Source of the DNA: Pedobacter psychrotolerans
Lineage (GTDB): Bacteria > Bacteroidota > Bacteroidia > Sphingobacteriales > Sphingobacteriaceae
DNA length: 64,000 bases
Direction of reading: 5' to 3'
Assembly: GCF_004340665.1 (NCBI RefSeq)
Contig: NZ_SLWO01000003.1
Span: 62,001 to 126,000, forward strand
Shown one piece after another: positions 35,655 to 43,698 of the stretch. The stretch's first letter is position 1. Each line of letters opens with the position of its first letter. The translations under genes were made by a program, and so were the position numbers. The notes below the pieces were generated by a model that saw only the letters and a program-made list of their open reading frames with translations, was not told the origin of the DNA and searched no databases.

Positions 35655-37556
35655 TTAGATGTAATAAAATGTATATGCAAGCAATGCGATGATACCGAAT
35701 ACCATCATAAATATATAGAAACCTACGTTTCCACTTTGTAATAAACGAATACCTTTACTGGCTTCGGATGTGCTCCATCCTAGTCCGTTCACGATACCAT
35801 CAATAAATTTCGTATCAATAATTCTGTAAAAGAATTTTGATAATGCATCTAATGGTTTGGTAATGATGAAATCATAGATCTCATCCAGATAAAATTTGCG
35901 GTAAGATAATTTTGCTAATGCAGAACGAGGTGCTTCATCAGCTACAGGAACACGAGCACCTTTAACATACCTGGTGTAAGCATAAAGCAAAGCAAAAATT
36001 GCAGCAACAACCGAAACGCCCATCAAGGTGTATTCAGTAGAATGGCTTAAATCCAATTCATGTTGTGCAACGCCAGCACCTGATAACCAATGTGCCAACC
36101 ATTCATTTCCACCAAAAATATGAGGAATGTTAATAGCACCTCCAATCGCTGCCAAAACAGCTAAAATAATTAATGGAATAGTCATCGCTTTAGGTGATTC
36201 ATGAACGTGACTTTCTTCATGGTGTGTTCCTCTATATTTTCCTGAGAAAGTAAGGAACATCATTCTGAACATATAAAATGCAGTTAAAAATGCAGTTAAT
36301 ACACCAACTCCCCAAAGTACCGGACTATATTGGAAAGCATGTGCTAAAATTTCATCTTTTGAAAAGAAACCCGAAAATGGTGGTAAACCTGCAATAGCGA
36401 TGGTACCAATCATCATGGTTAAGAATGTAACAGGAAGTTTCTTTCTTAAGCCACCCATATGGCGCATATCTTGTTCGTGGTGCATGGCGTGGATTACGGA
36501 ACCTGCCCCTAAGAATAATAACGCTTTAAAGAATGCATGGGTTAACACATGGAAGAATGAACCTGTATAAGCACCAACACCTAAACCTAAAAACATGTAT
36601 CCCAATTGAGATACAGTAGAATAAGCCAGAACCTTTTTAATATCTGTTTGTGTTAAGGCAATAATAGCAGCCACTAAAGCTGTTGCTGCACCAATAATGG
36701 CAATAATGTGCTGCGTAAATGGAGCTAGATCAAATAATACGCTTGAACGGGCAATCATGTAGATACCAGCTGTAACCATTGTAGCCGCATGGATTAATGC
36801 AGATACAGGCGTTGGTCCGGCCATCGCATCTGGTAACCAGGTAAATAATGGCAATTGTGCCGATTTACCACAAGCGCCGATAAATAATAAAATGGTAATT
36901 AAAACCAAAGTATTGTTTCCAGGTAACATGTTTGCAGCCTGAGGGAAGATTTTCGAGAACTCCACACTTCCAAAAAAGTTAAACATTAAGAATACACCTA
37001 ATAAGAAGCCCAAATCGCCAATACGATTCATTACAAAAGCTTTCTTGGCTGCCGATGCATAAGCGCTATTAGTATACCAGAAACCGATCAACAAGTAGGA
37101 ACATAAACCTACGCCCTCCCAGCCAATAAACATCACGATATAGTTTGAACCCAAGACTAAGAGTAGCATGAAGAACACAAACAAGTTCAGGTACGAGAAG
37201 AATTTACCAAATTCTTCATCATCGTGCATGTAGCTGGTAGAATATAAATGGATCAAGAAACCTATTCCAGTAATGATCAAAAGCATGATTGAACTTAATG
37301 GATCAACCAGGAATGATAAGGGAATGTGTAATGTTCCGGCGCTAATCCAATCGAATAAAAATACTTCGTGAGATTTTTGTGTGTCGCCTTGTAAACTAAA
37401 GAAAATAACTACGCTGATTAAGAAAGAAGCCAAAATTACGCCACTTCCGATAATACCTACAAGCCCTTTAGATAAAGATTTTCTGCCCAGCCCGTTGATT
37501 ACAAACCCTAAAAAAGGAAGTAAAGGAACCAACCAAATCAATTGTTCTATTGTCAT
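35655..37556 (-). CDS. nuoL: NADH-quinone oxidoreductase subunit L
   Basis: A 633-aa distal pump subunit with the antiporter core (GWEGVGLCSYLLIGFWY, KSAQLPLFTWLPDAMAGPTPVSALIHAATMV in two conserved blocks, KVLAYSTVSQLGYM) and a C-terminal extension including the lateral-helix region after about residue 510. A HEESHVHE stretch near residue 440 is a His/Glu-rich loop between helices. It pumps protons at the tip of complex I. 13 bp separate it from nuoK. Confidence 0.96.
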   Translation of the reverse strand: MTIEQLIWLVPLLPFLGFVINGLGRKSLSKGLVGIIGSGVILASFLISVVIFFSLQGDTQKSHEVFLFDWISAGTLHIPLSFLVDPLSSIMLLIITGIGFLIHLYSTSYMHDDEEFGKFFSYLNLFVFFMLLLVLGSNYIVMFIGWEGVGLCSYLLIGFWYTNSAYASAAKKAFVMNRIGDLGFLLGVFLMFNFFGSVEFSKIFPQAANMLPGNNTLVLITILLFIGACGKSAQLPLFTWLPDAMAGPTPVSALIHAATMVTAGIYMIARSSVLFDLAPFTQHIIAIIGAATALVAAIIALTQTDIKKVLAYSTVSQLGYMFLGLGVGAYTGSFFHVLTHAFFKALLFLGAGSVIHAMHHEQDMRHMGGLRKKLPVTFLTMMIGTIAIAGLPPFSGFFSKDEILAHAFQYSPVLWGVGVLTAFLTAFYMFRMMFLTFSGKYRGTHHEESHVHESPKAMTIPLIILAVLAAIGGAINIPHIFGGNEWLAHWLSGAGVAQHELDLSHSTEYTLMGVSVVAAIFALLYAYTRYVKGARVPVADEAPRSALAKLSYRKFYLDEIYDFIITKPLDALSKFFYRIIDTKFIDGIVNGLGWSTSEASKGIRLLQSGNVGFYIFMMVFGIIALLAYTFYYI

Positions 37557-37569
37557 TCTTACTATATAT

Positions 37570-37899
37570 TTACCACTTAAGGCGATTTAAAATATTAATA
37601 TCTATAGATTTCGTATTTCTGTAAACCATTACGATAATCGCTAAACCCACTGCAACTTCTGCAGCGGCAAGTGCCATAATAAAGAATACGAAAACCTGCC
37701 CTGATGGGTCGTTGCTATGTACCGAGAAAGCGGTTAAAAGCAAATTTACTGCGTTTAACATCAACTCAACCGACATAAAGATTACGATTGCATTTCTACG
37801 GGTTAACACGCCAATTACACCAATTGTGAAAATAATTGCACATAAATAGATGTAATGATTGAGTGGAACGCCAGCCATTTGTGTAGTTAAATTTTCCAT
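37570..37899 (-). CDS. nuoK: NADH-quinone oxidoreductase subunit K
   Basis: A 109-aa, three-helix membrane subunit. The conserved Glu residues lie in SVELMLNAVNL and ALAAAEVAVGLAI, part of the charged axis that links quinone reduction to proton movement. It overlaps nuoJ by 1 bp (TAATG type). Confidence 0.95.
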   Translation of the reverse strand: MENLTTQMAGVPLNHYIYLCAIIFTIGVIGVLTRRNAIVIFMSVELMLNAVNLLLTAFSVHSNDPSGQVFVFFIMALAAAEVAVGLAIIVMVYRNTKSIDINILNRLKW

Positions 37900-38402
37900 T
37901 ATATTTCTACCTCATCTCTTTTAGATAATAAAACTGCTCCAACCATTGCTGCTAATAGTAACAGAGATGATAATTCGAATGGCAATAAGAATGGCCCAAA
38001 AAGTTCTTTACCTAAGTTCTCTACTAAACCTAATCCCGGATTTTTTAAAATTAAAGGACTTGTAATGGTCGCGGCTTTGAAAGAACCAACTAAGGTTACA
38101 ACCAAGCAACAACCTGCAATTACGCCTACAATTTTAATCAAGGGTGATTTTGATGGCTCTGTTTCATTATTCAGGTTGAGGAGCATCAATACGAAGAGGA
38201 ATAATACCATGATTGCACCCATATAAACAATAAAGTTTACAACGGCCAAAAACTGAGCATTTAACAATACATAATGTACCGTAAATGTGAAAAAGGTAAG
38301 AATTAAGTACAATACACTATGGATTGGATTTTTTGCAAAAATCACCATCAGCGAAAAGATGATACTTAATGTGGCTACGAAATAGAATACTTGTGTACTC
38401 AT
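37899..38402 (-). CDS. nuoJ: NADH-quinone oxidoreductase subunit J
   Basis: A 167-aa membrane subunit with about five helices. HSVLYLILTFFTFTVHYVLLNA and VVNFIVYMGAIMVLFLFVLML (the pi-bulge helix region) are typical. It is separated from nuoI by 111 bp that hold a long palindromic element, unlike the other very tight nuo junctions. Confidence 0.94.
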   Translation of the reverse strand: MSTQVFYFVATLSIIFSLMVIFAKNPIHSVLYLILTFFTFTVHYVLLNAQFLAVVNFIVYMGAIMVLFLFVLMLLNLNNETEPSKSPLIKIVGVIAGCCLVVTLVGSFKAATITSPLILKNPGLGLVENLGKELFGPFLLPFELSSLLLLAAMVGAVLLSKRDEVEI

Positions 38403-38424
38403 TAATTTGTTATTTTATACTCCT

Positions 38425-38501
38425 CGTCATTGCGAGGCACGAAGCAATCTTATTAGTTTTACGTCTATCGCATTAGGATTGCTTCGTTCCTCGCAATGAC
38501 G
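38425..38501. repeat. Long palindromic element inside the nuo operon
   Basis: Two 25-nt arms, 38425-38449 and 38477-38501, are inverted copies with 24 of 25 matching positions (arm begins CGTCATTGCGAGG and ends GAAGCAATC). They enclose a 27-nt loop. It lies between nuoI and nuoJ. The arm sequence is familiar to me from palindromic intergenic elements in many unrelated bacterial genomes. A related single arm occurs at 41106-41127. Confidence 0.9.
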
Positions 38502-38513
38502 GACTGGGTTTAA

Positions 38514-39017
38514 TTATTTTTTCATTTCTAACGGAGCCTCGACCAACTTATCTTTTCCGTAAATAAAATCCTTACGTAAATAATCAGCAGGTACAATTGG
38601 TCCATCTAAATAAATGGCCTCTTTAGGGCAAGCCTCTTCACATAATCCACAGAAAATGCAACGTAACATATTGATTTCGTAAGTGGCGGCATATTTTTCT
38701 TCACGATATAAATGTTTTTCATCTGTTTTACGCTCTGCCGCAATCATTGTAATTGCTTCAGCCGGACAAGATAATGCACATAAACCACAAGCAGTACAAC
38801 GCTCTTTTCCGTTTTCATCACGTTTAAGGGAATGCATTCCTCTGAAGTTTGCAGAAAATTCACGTTCAACTTCCGGATATCTTACTGTTGCTTCTTTTTT
38901 GAACAAGTGGCTGATGGTAATGCCCATTCCTTTTGCAATAGCTGGAAGGTACATTCTTTCCATAAAGCTCAACGGCTTTTGTTCCAGTACTTTTTTCTTG
39001 TTACTTAATGATTCCAT
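38514..39017 (-). CDS. nuoI: NADH-quinone oxidoreductase subunit I
   Basis: A 167-aa peripheral subunit with two 4Fe-4S ferredoxin motifs, CTACGLCALSCP and CIFCGLCEEACP. These clusters (N6a, N6b) pass electrons to NuoB. ATG 39017 is chosen because it follows the nuoH stop by 2 bp and yields a normal N-terminus; an upstream in-frame start would overlap nuoH by 79 bp. Confidence 0.96.
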   Translation of the reverse strand: MESLSNKKKVLEQKPLSFMERMYLPAIAKGMGITISHLFKKEATVRYPEVEREFSANFRGMHSLKRDENGKERCTACGLCALSCPAEAITMIAAERKTDEKHLYREEKYAATYEINMLRCIFCGLCEEACPKEAIYLDGPIVPADYLRKDFIYGKDKLVEAPLEMKK

Positions 39018-39019
39018 AA

Positions 39020-40057
39020 TTAAAACTTCTCTATAATCGCAATCACAACTCCAGTTATTATAATATTGGCAATGGCCAAAGGTATTAAACCTTTCCAACC
39101 TAAATTCATCAATTGATCATAACGGAAACGAGGAATTGTCCAACGCACCCACATGAAGAAAAAGATAAAGAATACTATTTTTATAAAGAAAACACCCACA
39201 CCAAAAAGTGGTGCCCATGTTGGCCCTAGCAAAGTAGCCATATAATCCATCCCAGGATAGTTATATCCACCGAAGTATAATGTTGCCATTACAGCTGATG
39301 AAACAAACATGTTGATGTATTCAGCGAAAAGGTAAAAACCCAATTTCATCGAAGAATACTCTGTATGGTAACCGCCAATTAATTCGGTTTCACATTCAGG
39401 TAAATCAAATGGTGCACGGTTAGTCTCTGCAAAAGAACAGATCATAAAGATTAAAAATCCGAGTGGCTGATACCAAACATTCCAATTAAGGCCATGTTGC
39501 TGTTCAACAATCGTTTTTAAACTTAGGGTATTGGTCATTAAAAGCAAAGCGATGATGGACAAGCCCATCGCAATTTCATAACTGATGTTTTGAGAAGCTG
39601 CACGAATAGCACTTAATAATGAATACTTATTATTTGATGCCCAACCACCAATCATTACCCCATAAACACCTAAAGAAACTACACCAAAGATGTATAAAAC
39701 CCCAACATTAATATCGGCCACCTGAAGAGGAACAATTTTGCCTCCAATTTCCATGGGGCTTCCCCAGGGAATAACTGCAGTACCAATACAAGCACAAAGT
39801 AGTGCCAAACCGGGACCAATAATAAATAACCATTTGTTTGATGTAGTAGGAATAATCTCCTCCTTCATAAACATTTTTACACCATCGGCTAAAGGTTGCA
39901 ATATCCCAAAAGGACCAGCTCTATCCGGGCCTAAACGATCTTGAAGATAAGCAGCAACCTTACGTTCTGCATATGTAGAATACATGGCAATTACCAAACT
40001 AATACCGAAAATAACCGCTACCAGAATAAATTTTTCAATGATAAAACCTGTATCCAT
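39020..40057 (-). CDS. nuoH: NADH-quinone oxidoreductase subunit H
   Basis: A 345-aa membrane subunit with about eight helices that forms the quinone-chamber floor. AAYLQDRLGPDRAGPFGILQPLADGVK, split over the first loop, ETNRAPFDLPECETEL and FFFMWVRWTIPRFRYDQLM are diagnostic. The start overlaps the nuoG stop by 1 bp. Confidence 0.96.
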   Translation of the reverse strand: MDTGFIIEKFILVAVIFGISLVIAMYSTYAERKVAAYLQDRLGPDRAGPFGILQPLADGVKMFMKEEIIPTTSNKWLFIIGPGLALLCACIGTAVIPWGSPMEIGGKIVPLQVADINVGVLYIFGVVSLGVYGVMIGGWASNNKYSLLSAIRAASQNISYEIAMGLSIIALLLMTNTLSLKTIVEQQHGLNWNVWYQPLGFLIFMICSFAETNRAPFDLPECETELIGGYHTEYSSMKLGFYLFAEYINMFVSSAVMATLYFGGYNYPGMDYMATLLGPTWAPLFGVGVFFIKIVFFIFFFMWVRWTIPRFRYDQLMNLGWKGLIPLAIANIIITGVVIAIIEKF

Positions 40058-41067
40058 TAGTATTTTACTGTTTTATGTAACTCAATTTCATTTGCTGCCT
40101 GTAAAGCCGCATTCGGCTTAATGACAGGAATTGGCTTTAATGTTTCGTAGTGGTTAGATGCAATTACAGAGGTATCATCGATATGTGTTGGATGTTCAAT
40201 TGTCCAGTCTGAAGTTGCTTTTTTATCAAAACGACAAGTGTTGCAGATAAATTCTTCTACTTCACCGAACTGATCTTTACGGGCCGTAACACGTAAAACA
40301 TCTTCACCTTTATACCAAAGTGTTACTTTGCCATTGCATTTTTCATGGTCGCAGTTGCGATGCGCATCAACCGGCTTGGTAAACCATACACGGTTTTTGA
40401 AACGGAATGTTCTATCCGTCAAAGCACCAACCGGGCAAACATCAATTACGTTACCTGAGAAGTCATTATCAACGGCTTGTTGGATATAAGTCGAAATTTC
40501 TGAATGGTCTCCTCGGTTTAAGATCCCATGAACACGTTTGTTTGTAATTTGATCTGCAGTGAAAACACAACGGTAACACAGAATACAACGATTCATGTGC
40601 AACTGAATTTTATCGCCAATATCGATACGCTCAAAAGTACGACGCTCAAACTCATAACGTGTTTTCTGCAATCCGTGCTCGTAGCCTAAATTTTGTAAAT
40701 CACACTCACCTGCCTGATCACAAACCGGGCAATCTAACGGATGGTTAATTAATAAAATTTCTACCACACCTGCACGTGCTTCTAAAACTTCAGGAGAAGT
40801 AATGTTTAACACTTCCATGCCATCCATTACTGTGGTACGGCAAGATGCAACCAGTTTTGGCATTGGGCGTGGATCCTTTTCCGAACCCTTTGTTACCTTA
40901 ACAATACAGGTACGGCATTTACCACCACTGCCTTCTAACTTAGAATAATAGCACATGGCTGGCGGAACGATATCACCACCTATTTGCCTTGCAGCATTCA
41001 GGATAGTGGTTCCGTTATCAACCTCTACTGTTATTCCATCTATCGTAACCTTAACTTTTTCACTCAT
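40057..41067 (-). CDS. nuoG: NADH-quinone oxidoreductase subunit G, short form
   Basis: A 336-aa protein from ATG 41067 (MSEKVKV; an upstream GTG/ATG start adds unrelated residues). It has the 2Fe-2S ferredoxin domain (CYYSKLEGSGGKCRTC and a later CRTT), the His-Cys3 4Fe-4S motif (HPLDCPVCDQAGECDLQ) and the CILCYRC...CPVGAL cluster. It then enters the start of the molybdopterin-type region (CNTCRFDKK) and stops. E. coli NuoG is about 900 aa, so the large C-terminal domain is absent. All electron-transfer clusters needed for complex I appear kept. Short NuoG proteins are known in this phylum. Confidence 0.92.
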   Translation of the reverse strand: MSEKVKVTIDGITVEVDNGTTILNAARQIGGDIVPPAMCYYSKLEGSGGKCRTCIVKVTKGSEKDPRPMPKLVASCRTTVMDGMEVLNITSPEVLEARAGVVEILLINHPLDCPVCDQAGECDLQNLGYEHGLQKTRYEFERRTFERIDIGDKIQLHMNRCILCYRCVFTADQITNKRVHGILNRGDHSEISTYIQQAVDNDFSGNVIDVCPVGALTDRTFRFKNRVWFTKPVDAHRNCDHEKCNGKVTLWYKGEDVLRVTARKDQFGEVEEFICNTCRFDKKATSDWTIEHPTHIDDTSVIASNHYETLKPIPVIKPNAALQAANEIELHKTVKY

Positions 41068-41105
41068 GGTTAATGATATTCTTTTATTTTTTATGCTTAT
41101 ACCAC

Positions 41106-41127
41106 CATTACGAGGCACCAAGCAATC
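41106..41127. repeat. Solo arm of the nuo palindromic element
   Basis: CATTACGAGGCACCAAGCAA and the two following bases match the arm at 38428-38449 with two mismatches. It lies in the gap between nuoG and the ORF6N gene, with no partner arm nearby. Confidence 0.65.
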
Positions 41128-41136
41128 TTTTATAAT

Positions 41137-41679
41137 TTATTTTTTCTCTTCCGAGATTTTGTAACCAATTTCTTTTCTTGGTTGCGCTTTCTGTTCTAGT
41201 AGCTCATCAAAATACCTGAATATGACTTCAATATTTTTATCCTGATTATCTACCTTCTTCTTTATTTTTTCTACTTCGAGTCTTATTTCCGTATTACTTA
41301 AAACCATTGTTCTAAGCTGTACAAATACATCAATAATTTTAATACTCACTTCTATCGCCTGTTTACTTTTTAAAACATTTGATAGTTGCAAAATACCATG
41401 TTCGCTAAATGCAAACGGAGGGTATTTTGAGTGTTGTCCATGTCTTAAGGTCGCAAATTGCGACCTTAAGACATCGTTTTCTTCTTTTGTTAATTCAAAC
41501 ATAAAATGTTCAGGGAACCGTTCTATGTTTCTTCTAACCTGTTCTTTTAGTCGTTTAGTCTCAACACCAAAGAGCTCTGCTAAATCAGAATCTAACATCA
41601 CCTTTACTCCTCTAAAAAGATATATTTTATTAATTATTACTTCGTTGGGGATGATAGCTGGTGATATTTCTTCTTTCAT
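41137..41679 (-). CDS. ORF6N-domain DNA-binding protein inserted in the nuo operon
   Basis: A 180-aa protein with an N-terminal ORF6N domain (about 12-105): IYLFRGVKVMLDSDLAELFGVETKRLKEQVRRN, split over the first motif, FPEHFMFELTKEE, then FAFSEHGILQLSNVLKS. A coiled-coil tail follows (about 130-165). ORF6N domains occur in phage antirepressor-like proteins and are common as solo genes in Bacteroidota. It sits in the same orientation between nuoF and nuoG, where complex I operons normally have no gene. The segment encoding LRSQFATLRHGQ is a 33-bp DNA palindrome. The function is unknown; it looks like an accessory insertion. Confidence 0.85.
   Translation of the reverse strand: MKEEISPAIIPNEVIINKIYLFRGVKVMLDSDLAELFGVETKRLKEQVRRNIERFPEHFMFELTKEENDVLRSQFATLRHGQHSKYPPFAFSEHGILQLSNVLKSKQAIEVSIKIIDVFVQLRTMVLSNTEIRLEVEKIKKKVDNQDKNIEVIFRYFDELLEQKAQPRKEIGYKISEEKK
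41441..41473. repeat. Perfect 33-bp palindrome inside the ORF6N coding region
   Basis: Two 16-nt arms, the left being TGTCTTAAGGTCGCAA, flank a single central base with no mismatch. The core AAGGTCGCAA / TTGCGACCTT recurs upstream of the same gene at 41713-41733 with three changes. Confidence 0.9.
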
Positions 41680-41712
41680 TTACATATACTTCATTGTTAA
41701 GTTAAATTTTCT

Positions 41713-41733
41713 AAGGTCACATTTTGCGACCTT
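41713..41733. repeat. Second copy of the ORF6N palindrome core, between nuoF and the ORF6N gene
   Basis: AAGGTCACA-TTT-TGCGACCTT, an imperfect palindrome (one mismatched pair) that matches the internal 21-nt core of 41441-41473 at 18 positions. It lies 34 bp upstream of the ORF6N start, where an operator would be expected. Confidence 0.75.
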
Positions 41734-41739
41734 AAGATT

Positions 41740-43107
41740 TTATTTCTCTTCTGTTACAGGAGCTTTTTCTATCGGCACTGCATAATTTGCAATACCATAA
41801 TTTTGACTCTGACTTTTAACAGGTTCTTTAATGTGCCATTCAAATTCATCTCTGAAATGACGGATTGCACTTGCCACAGGCCAGGCTGCTGCATCTCCTA
41901 ATGGACAAATGGTATTCCCTTCAATTTTGCGTTGGATATCCCAAAGTAAATCCACATCACTCATTGTTCCATGGCCATGCTCAATTTTGTGTAATACTTT
42001 TTCCATCCACCCGGTACCTTCACGGCAAGGCGAACATTGTCCACAACTTTCATGATGATAAAAACGAGAGAAATTCCAGGTATTGCGAACAATACATTGG
42101 TCTTCATCAAAAGCAATGAAACCGCCAGACCCCATCATGGTTCCAGTAGCAAATCCACCTTCTGATAAAGATTCGTAACTCATTAAACGAGGCTCGCCGT
42201 TAGCATACTTTAATGTTAAGTTTGCTGGCAAAACTGGCACCGATGATCCACCAGCAACAGTTGCTTTCAAACGTTTTCCATTGGCAATGCCACCGCAATA
42301 TTCATCAGAATAGATAAATTCTTCAACTGGTAAACCTAATTCAATTTCATATACTCCTGGTTTTACTAAATTTCCAGATGCTGAGATTAATTTTGTACCT
42401 GTACTTCTGCCGATACCAATTTTAGCATATTCATCACCACCATCATTAATAATGGGCACTACTGCAGCTATTGACTCTACATTATTCACTACGGTTGGAC
42501 ACCCATATAATCCAGCTATAGCAGGAAAAGGCGGTTTAATTCTCGGATTACCTCTTTTGCCTTCAAGTGATTCTAATAAAGCAGTTTCTTCACCACAAAT
42601 GTAAGCACCACCACCTGGCTGAACGTATAATTCTAAATCGTATCCTGTTCCTAAAATATTTTTACCTAACCATCCGGCAGCTTTTGCTTCTGCAATGGCT
42701 TTCTCCAGAATACGGATCTGAGGCATCATCTCTCCACGAACGTAGATGTATGAAACCTTTGCACCCAAAGCAAAACTGGCTACAATCATGCCTTCAATTA
42801 AAGCATGAGGAATGTGAGTCATCAGATAACGGTCTTTGAAAGTGCCAGGCTCAGATTCGTCAGCATTACACACCAAATAACGTGCAACTCCTTCTGGTTT
42901 AGCCAAAAAGCTCCATTTCATTCCCGTTGGGAAACCCGCACCACCACGACCGCGTAAGCCTGACTTCTTAACTTCTTCAACAATCTCTTCAGGTGTTAAA
43001 GTTTTAAGGGCTTTTTCAACGGCACGGTACCCGCCTTTCTGGCGATAGACCTCAAGTGTATTGATGCCTGGTACGTTTATATGCTCAAGTAACAGTTTTC
43101 GAGACAT
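41740..43107 (-). CDS. nuoF: NADH-quinone oxidoreductase subunit F
   Basis: A 455-aa protein from ATG 43107 (MSRKLL). The NADH/FMN-binding region contains [18 protein letters not shown] and [17 protein letters not shown]. The N3 4Fe-4S cluster motif is [15 protein letters not shown] with a later [11 protein letters not shown]. It oxidises NADH and is the entry point for electrons. A C-terminal extension of about 25 residues follows the core. An upstream in-frame start would run into a repeat tract and is rejected. Confidence 0.96.
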   Translation of the reverse strand: MSRKLLLEHINVPGINTLEVYRQKGGYRAVEKALKTLTPEEIVEEVKKSGLRGRGGAGFPTGMKWSFLAKPEGVARYLVCNADESEPGTFKDRYLMTHIPHALIEGMIVASFALGAKVSYIYVRGEMMPQIRILEKAIAEAKAAGWLGKNILGTGYDLELYVQPGGGAYICGEETALLESLEGKRGNPRIKPPFPAIAGLYGCPTVVNNVESIAAVVPIINDGGDEYAKIGIGRSTGTKLISASGNLVKPGVYEIELGLPVEEFIYSDEYCGGIANGKRLKATVAGGSSVPVLPANLTLKYANGEPRLMSYESLSEGGFATGTMMGSGGFIAFDEDQCIVRNTWNFSRFYHHESCGQCSPCREGTGWMEKVLHKIEHGHGTMSDVDLLWDIQRKIEGNTICPLGDAAAWPVASAIRHFRDEFEWHIKEPVKSQSQNYGIANYAVPIEKAPVTEEK

Positions 43108-43182
43108 TTTTATTAGTCTATAGTCTGTAGTCTGTGGTCCATAGCCTTGAGTCATAACGACTCCCGACTTAAGACTTTGGAC
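43108..43182. repeat. Degenerate AGTC-type repeat between nuoE and nuoF
   Basis: The 75 bp is built of repeated short units such as AGTCTATAGTCTGTAGTCTG and GACTTAAGACTTTGGACTTA, several of them inverted. It replaces the usual few-base junction and has no coding sense. Confidence 0.6.
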
Positions 43183-43698
43183 TTAAGACTTATTTTTCAA
43201 ATCTTCTATCAATTTATCTACACTCTCAGTAGTTAAGTTTTCGTAGAAAGTATATTCCGGGCTAATTTGCAACACCGGACCAAATCCACAGGCAGCTAAA
43301 CACTCAACTCCTCTGAAGCTGAATAAACCATCTGCAGTAACTTCACCTTCTTTAACACCTAGCTTTGCTTCCAGGTGATCTAATATTTTTTCTGCACCCA
43401 CCAGGCAACAAGGCCCTGTACGACAAACCTCTAAAGCATATTTACCTTGTGGTTTTAAGAAGTACATGGTATAAAATGTAGCTACCTCATATACTTCAAT
43501 AGGTTGAATGTTCAGGTAAGCAGCAACCTGATCCATTGCAGATGTAGGTACCCAAAGAAATTCTGCCTGTACCAAATGTAATAATGGCAACAAAGCTGAT
43601 TTTTGTTTCCCTTCAGGATAACGACTTTTAACTTCATCAAATTTGGCAAGCAATTCTGATGATAATTGTACAGGTGTTTGTTCTTCTACTTTAAGCAT
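43183..43698 (-). CDS. nuoE: NADH-quinone oxidoreductase subunit E
   Basis: A 171-aa thioredoxin-like 2Fe-2S protein. Cluster ligands are in CRTGPCCLVGAEKI and CLAACGFGP. The N-terminal helical part (about 1-80) includes LLPLLHLVQAEFLWVP. It partners NuoF in the NADH dehydrogenase module. Its start overlaps the end of nuoD by 8 bp. Confidence 0.95.
   Translation of the reverse strand: MLKVEEQTPVQLSSELLAKFDEVKSRYPEGKQKSALLPLLHLVQAEFLWVPTSAMDQVAAYLNIQPIEVYEVATFYTMYFLKPQGKYALEVCRTGPCCLVGAEKILDHLEAKLGVKEGEVTADGLFSFRGVECLAACGFGPVLQISPEYTFYENLTTESVDKLIEDLKNKS

Noticed and set aside
41525..41785. Plus-strand frame containing [10 protein letters not shown], similar to the ORF6N motif
   Set aside because: The similarity comes from the palindromic DNA, which reads alike on both strands; the rest of the frame is antisense to the ORF6N and nuoF genes.
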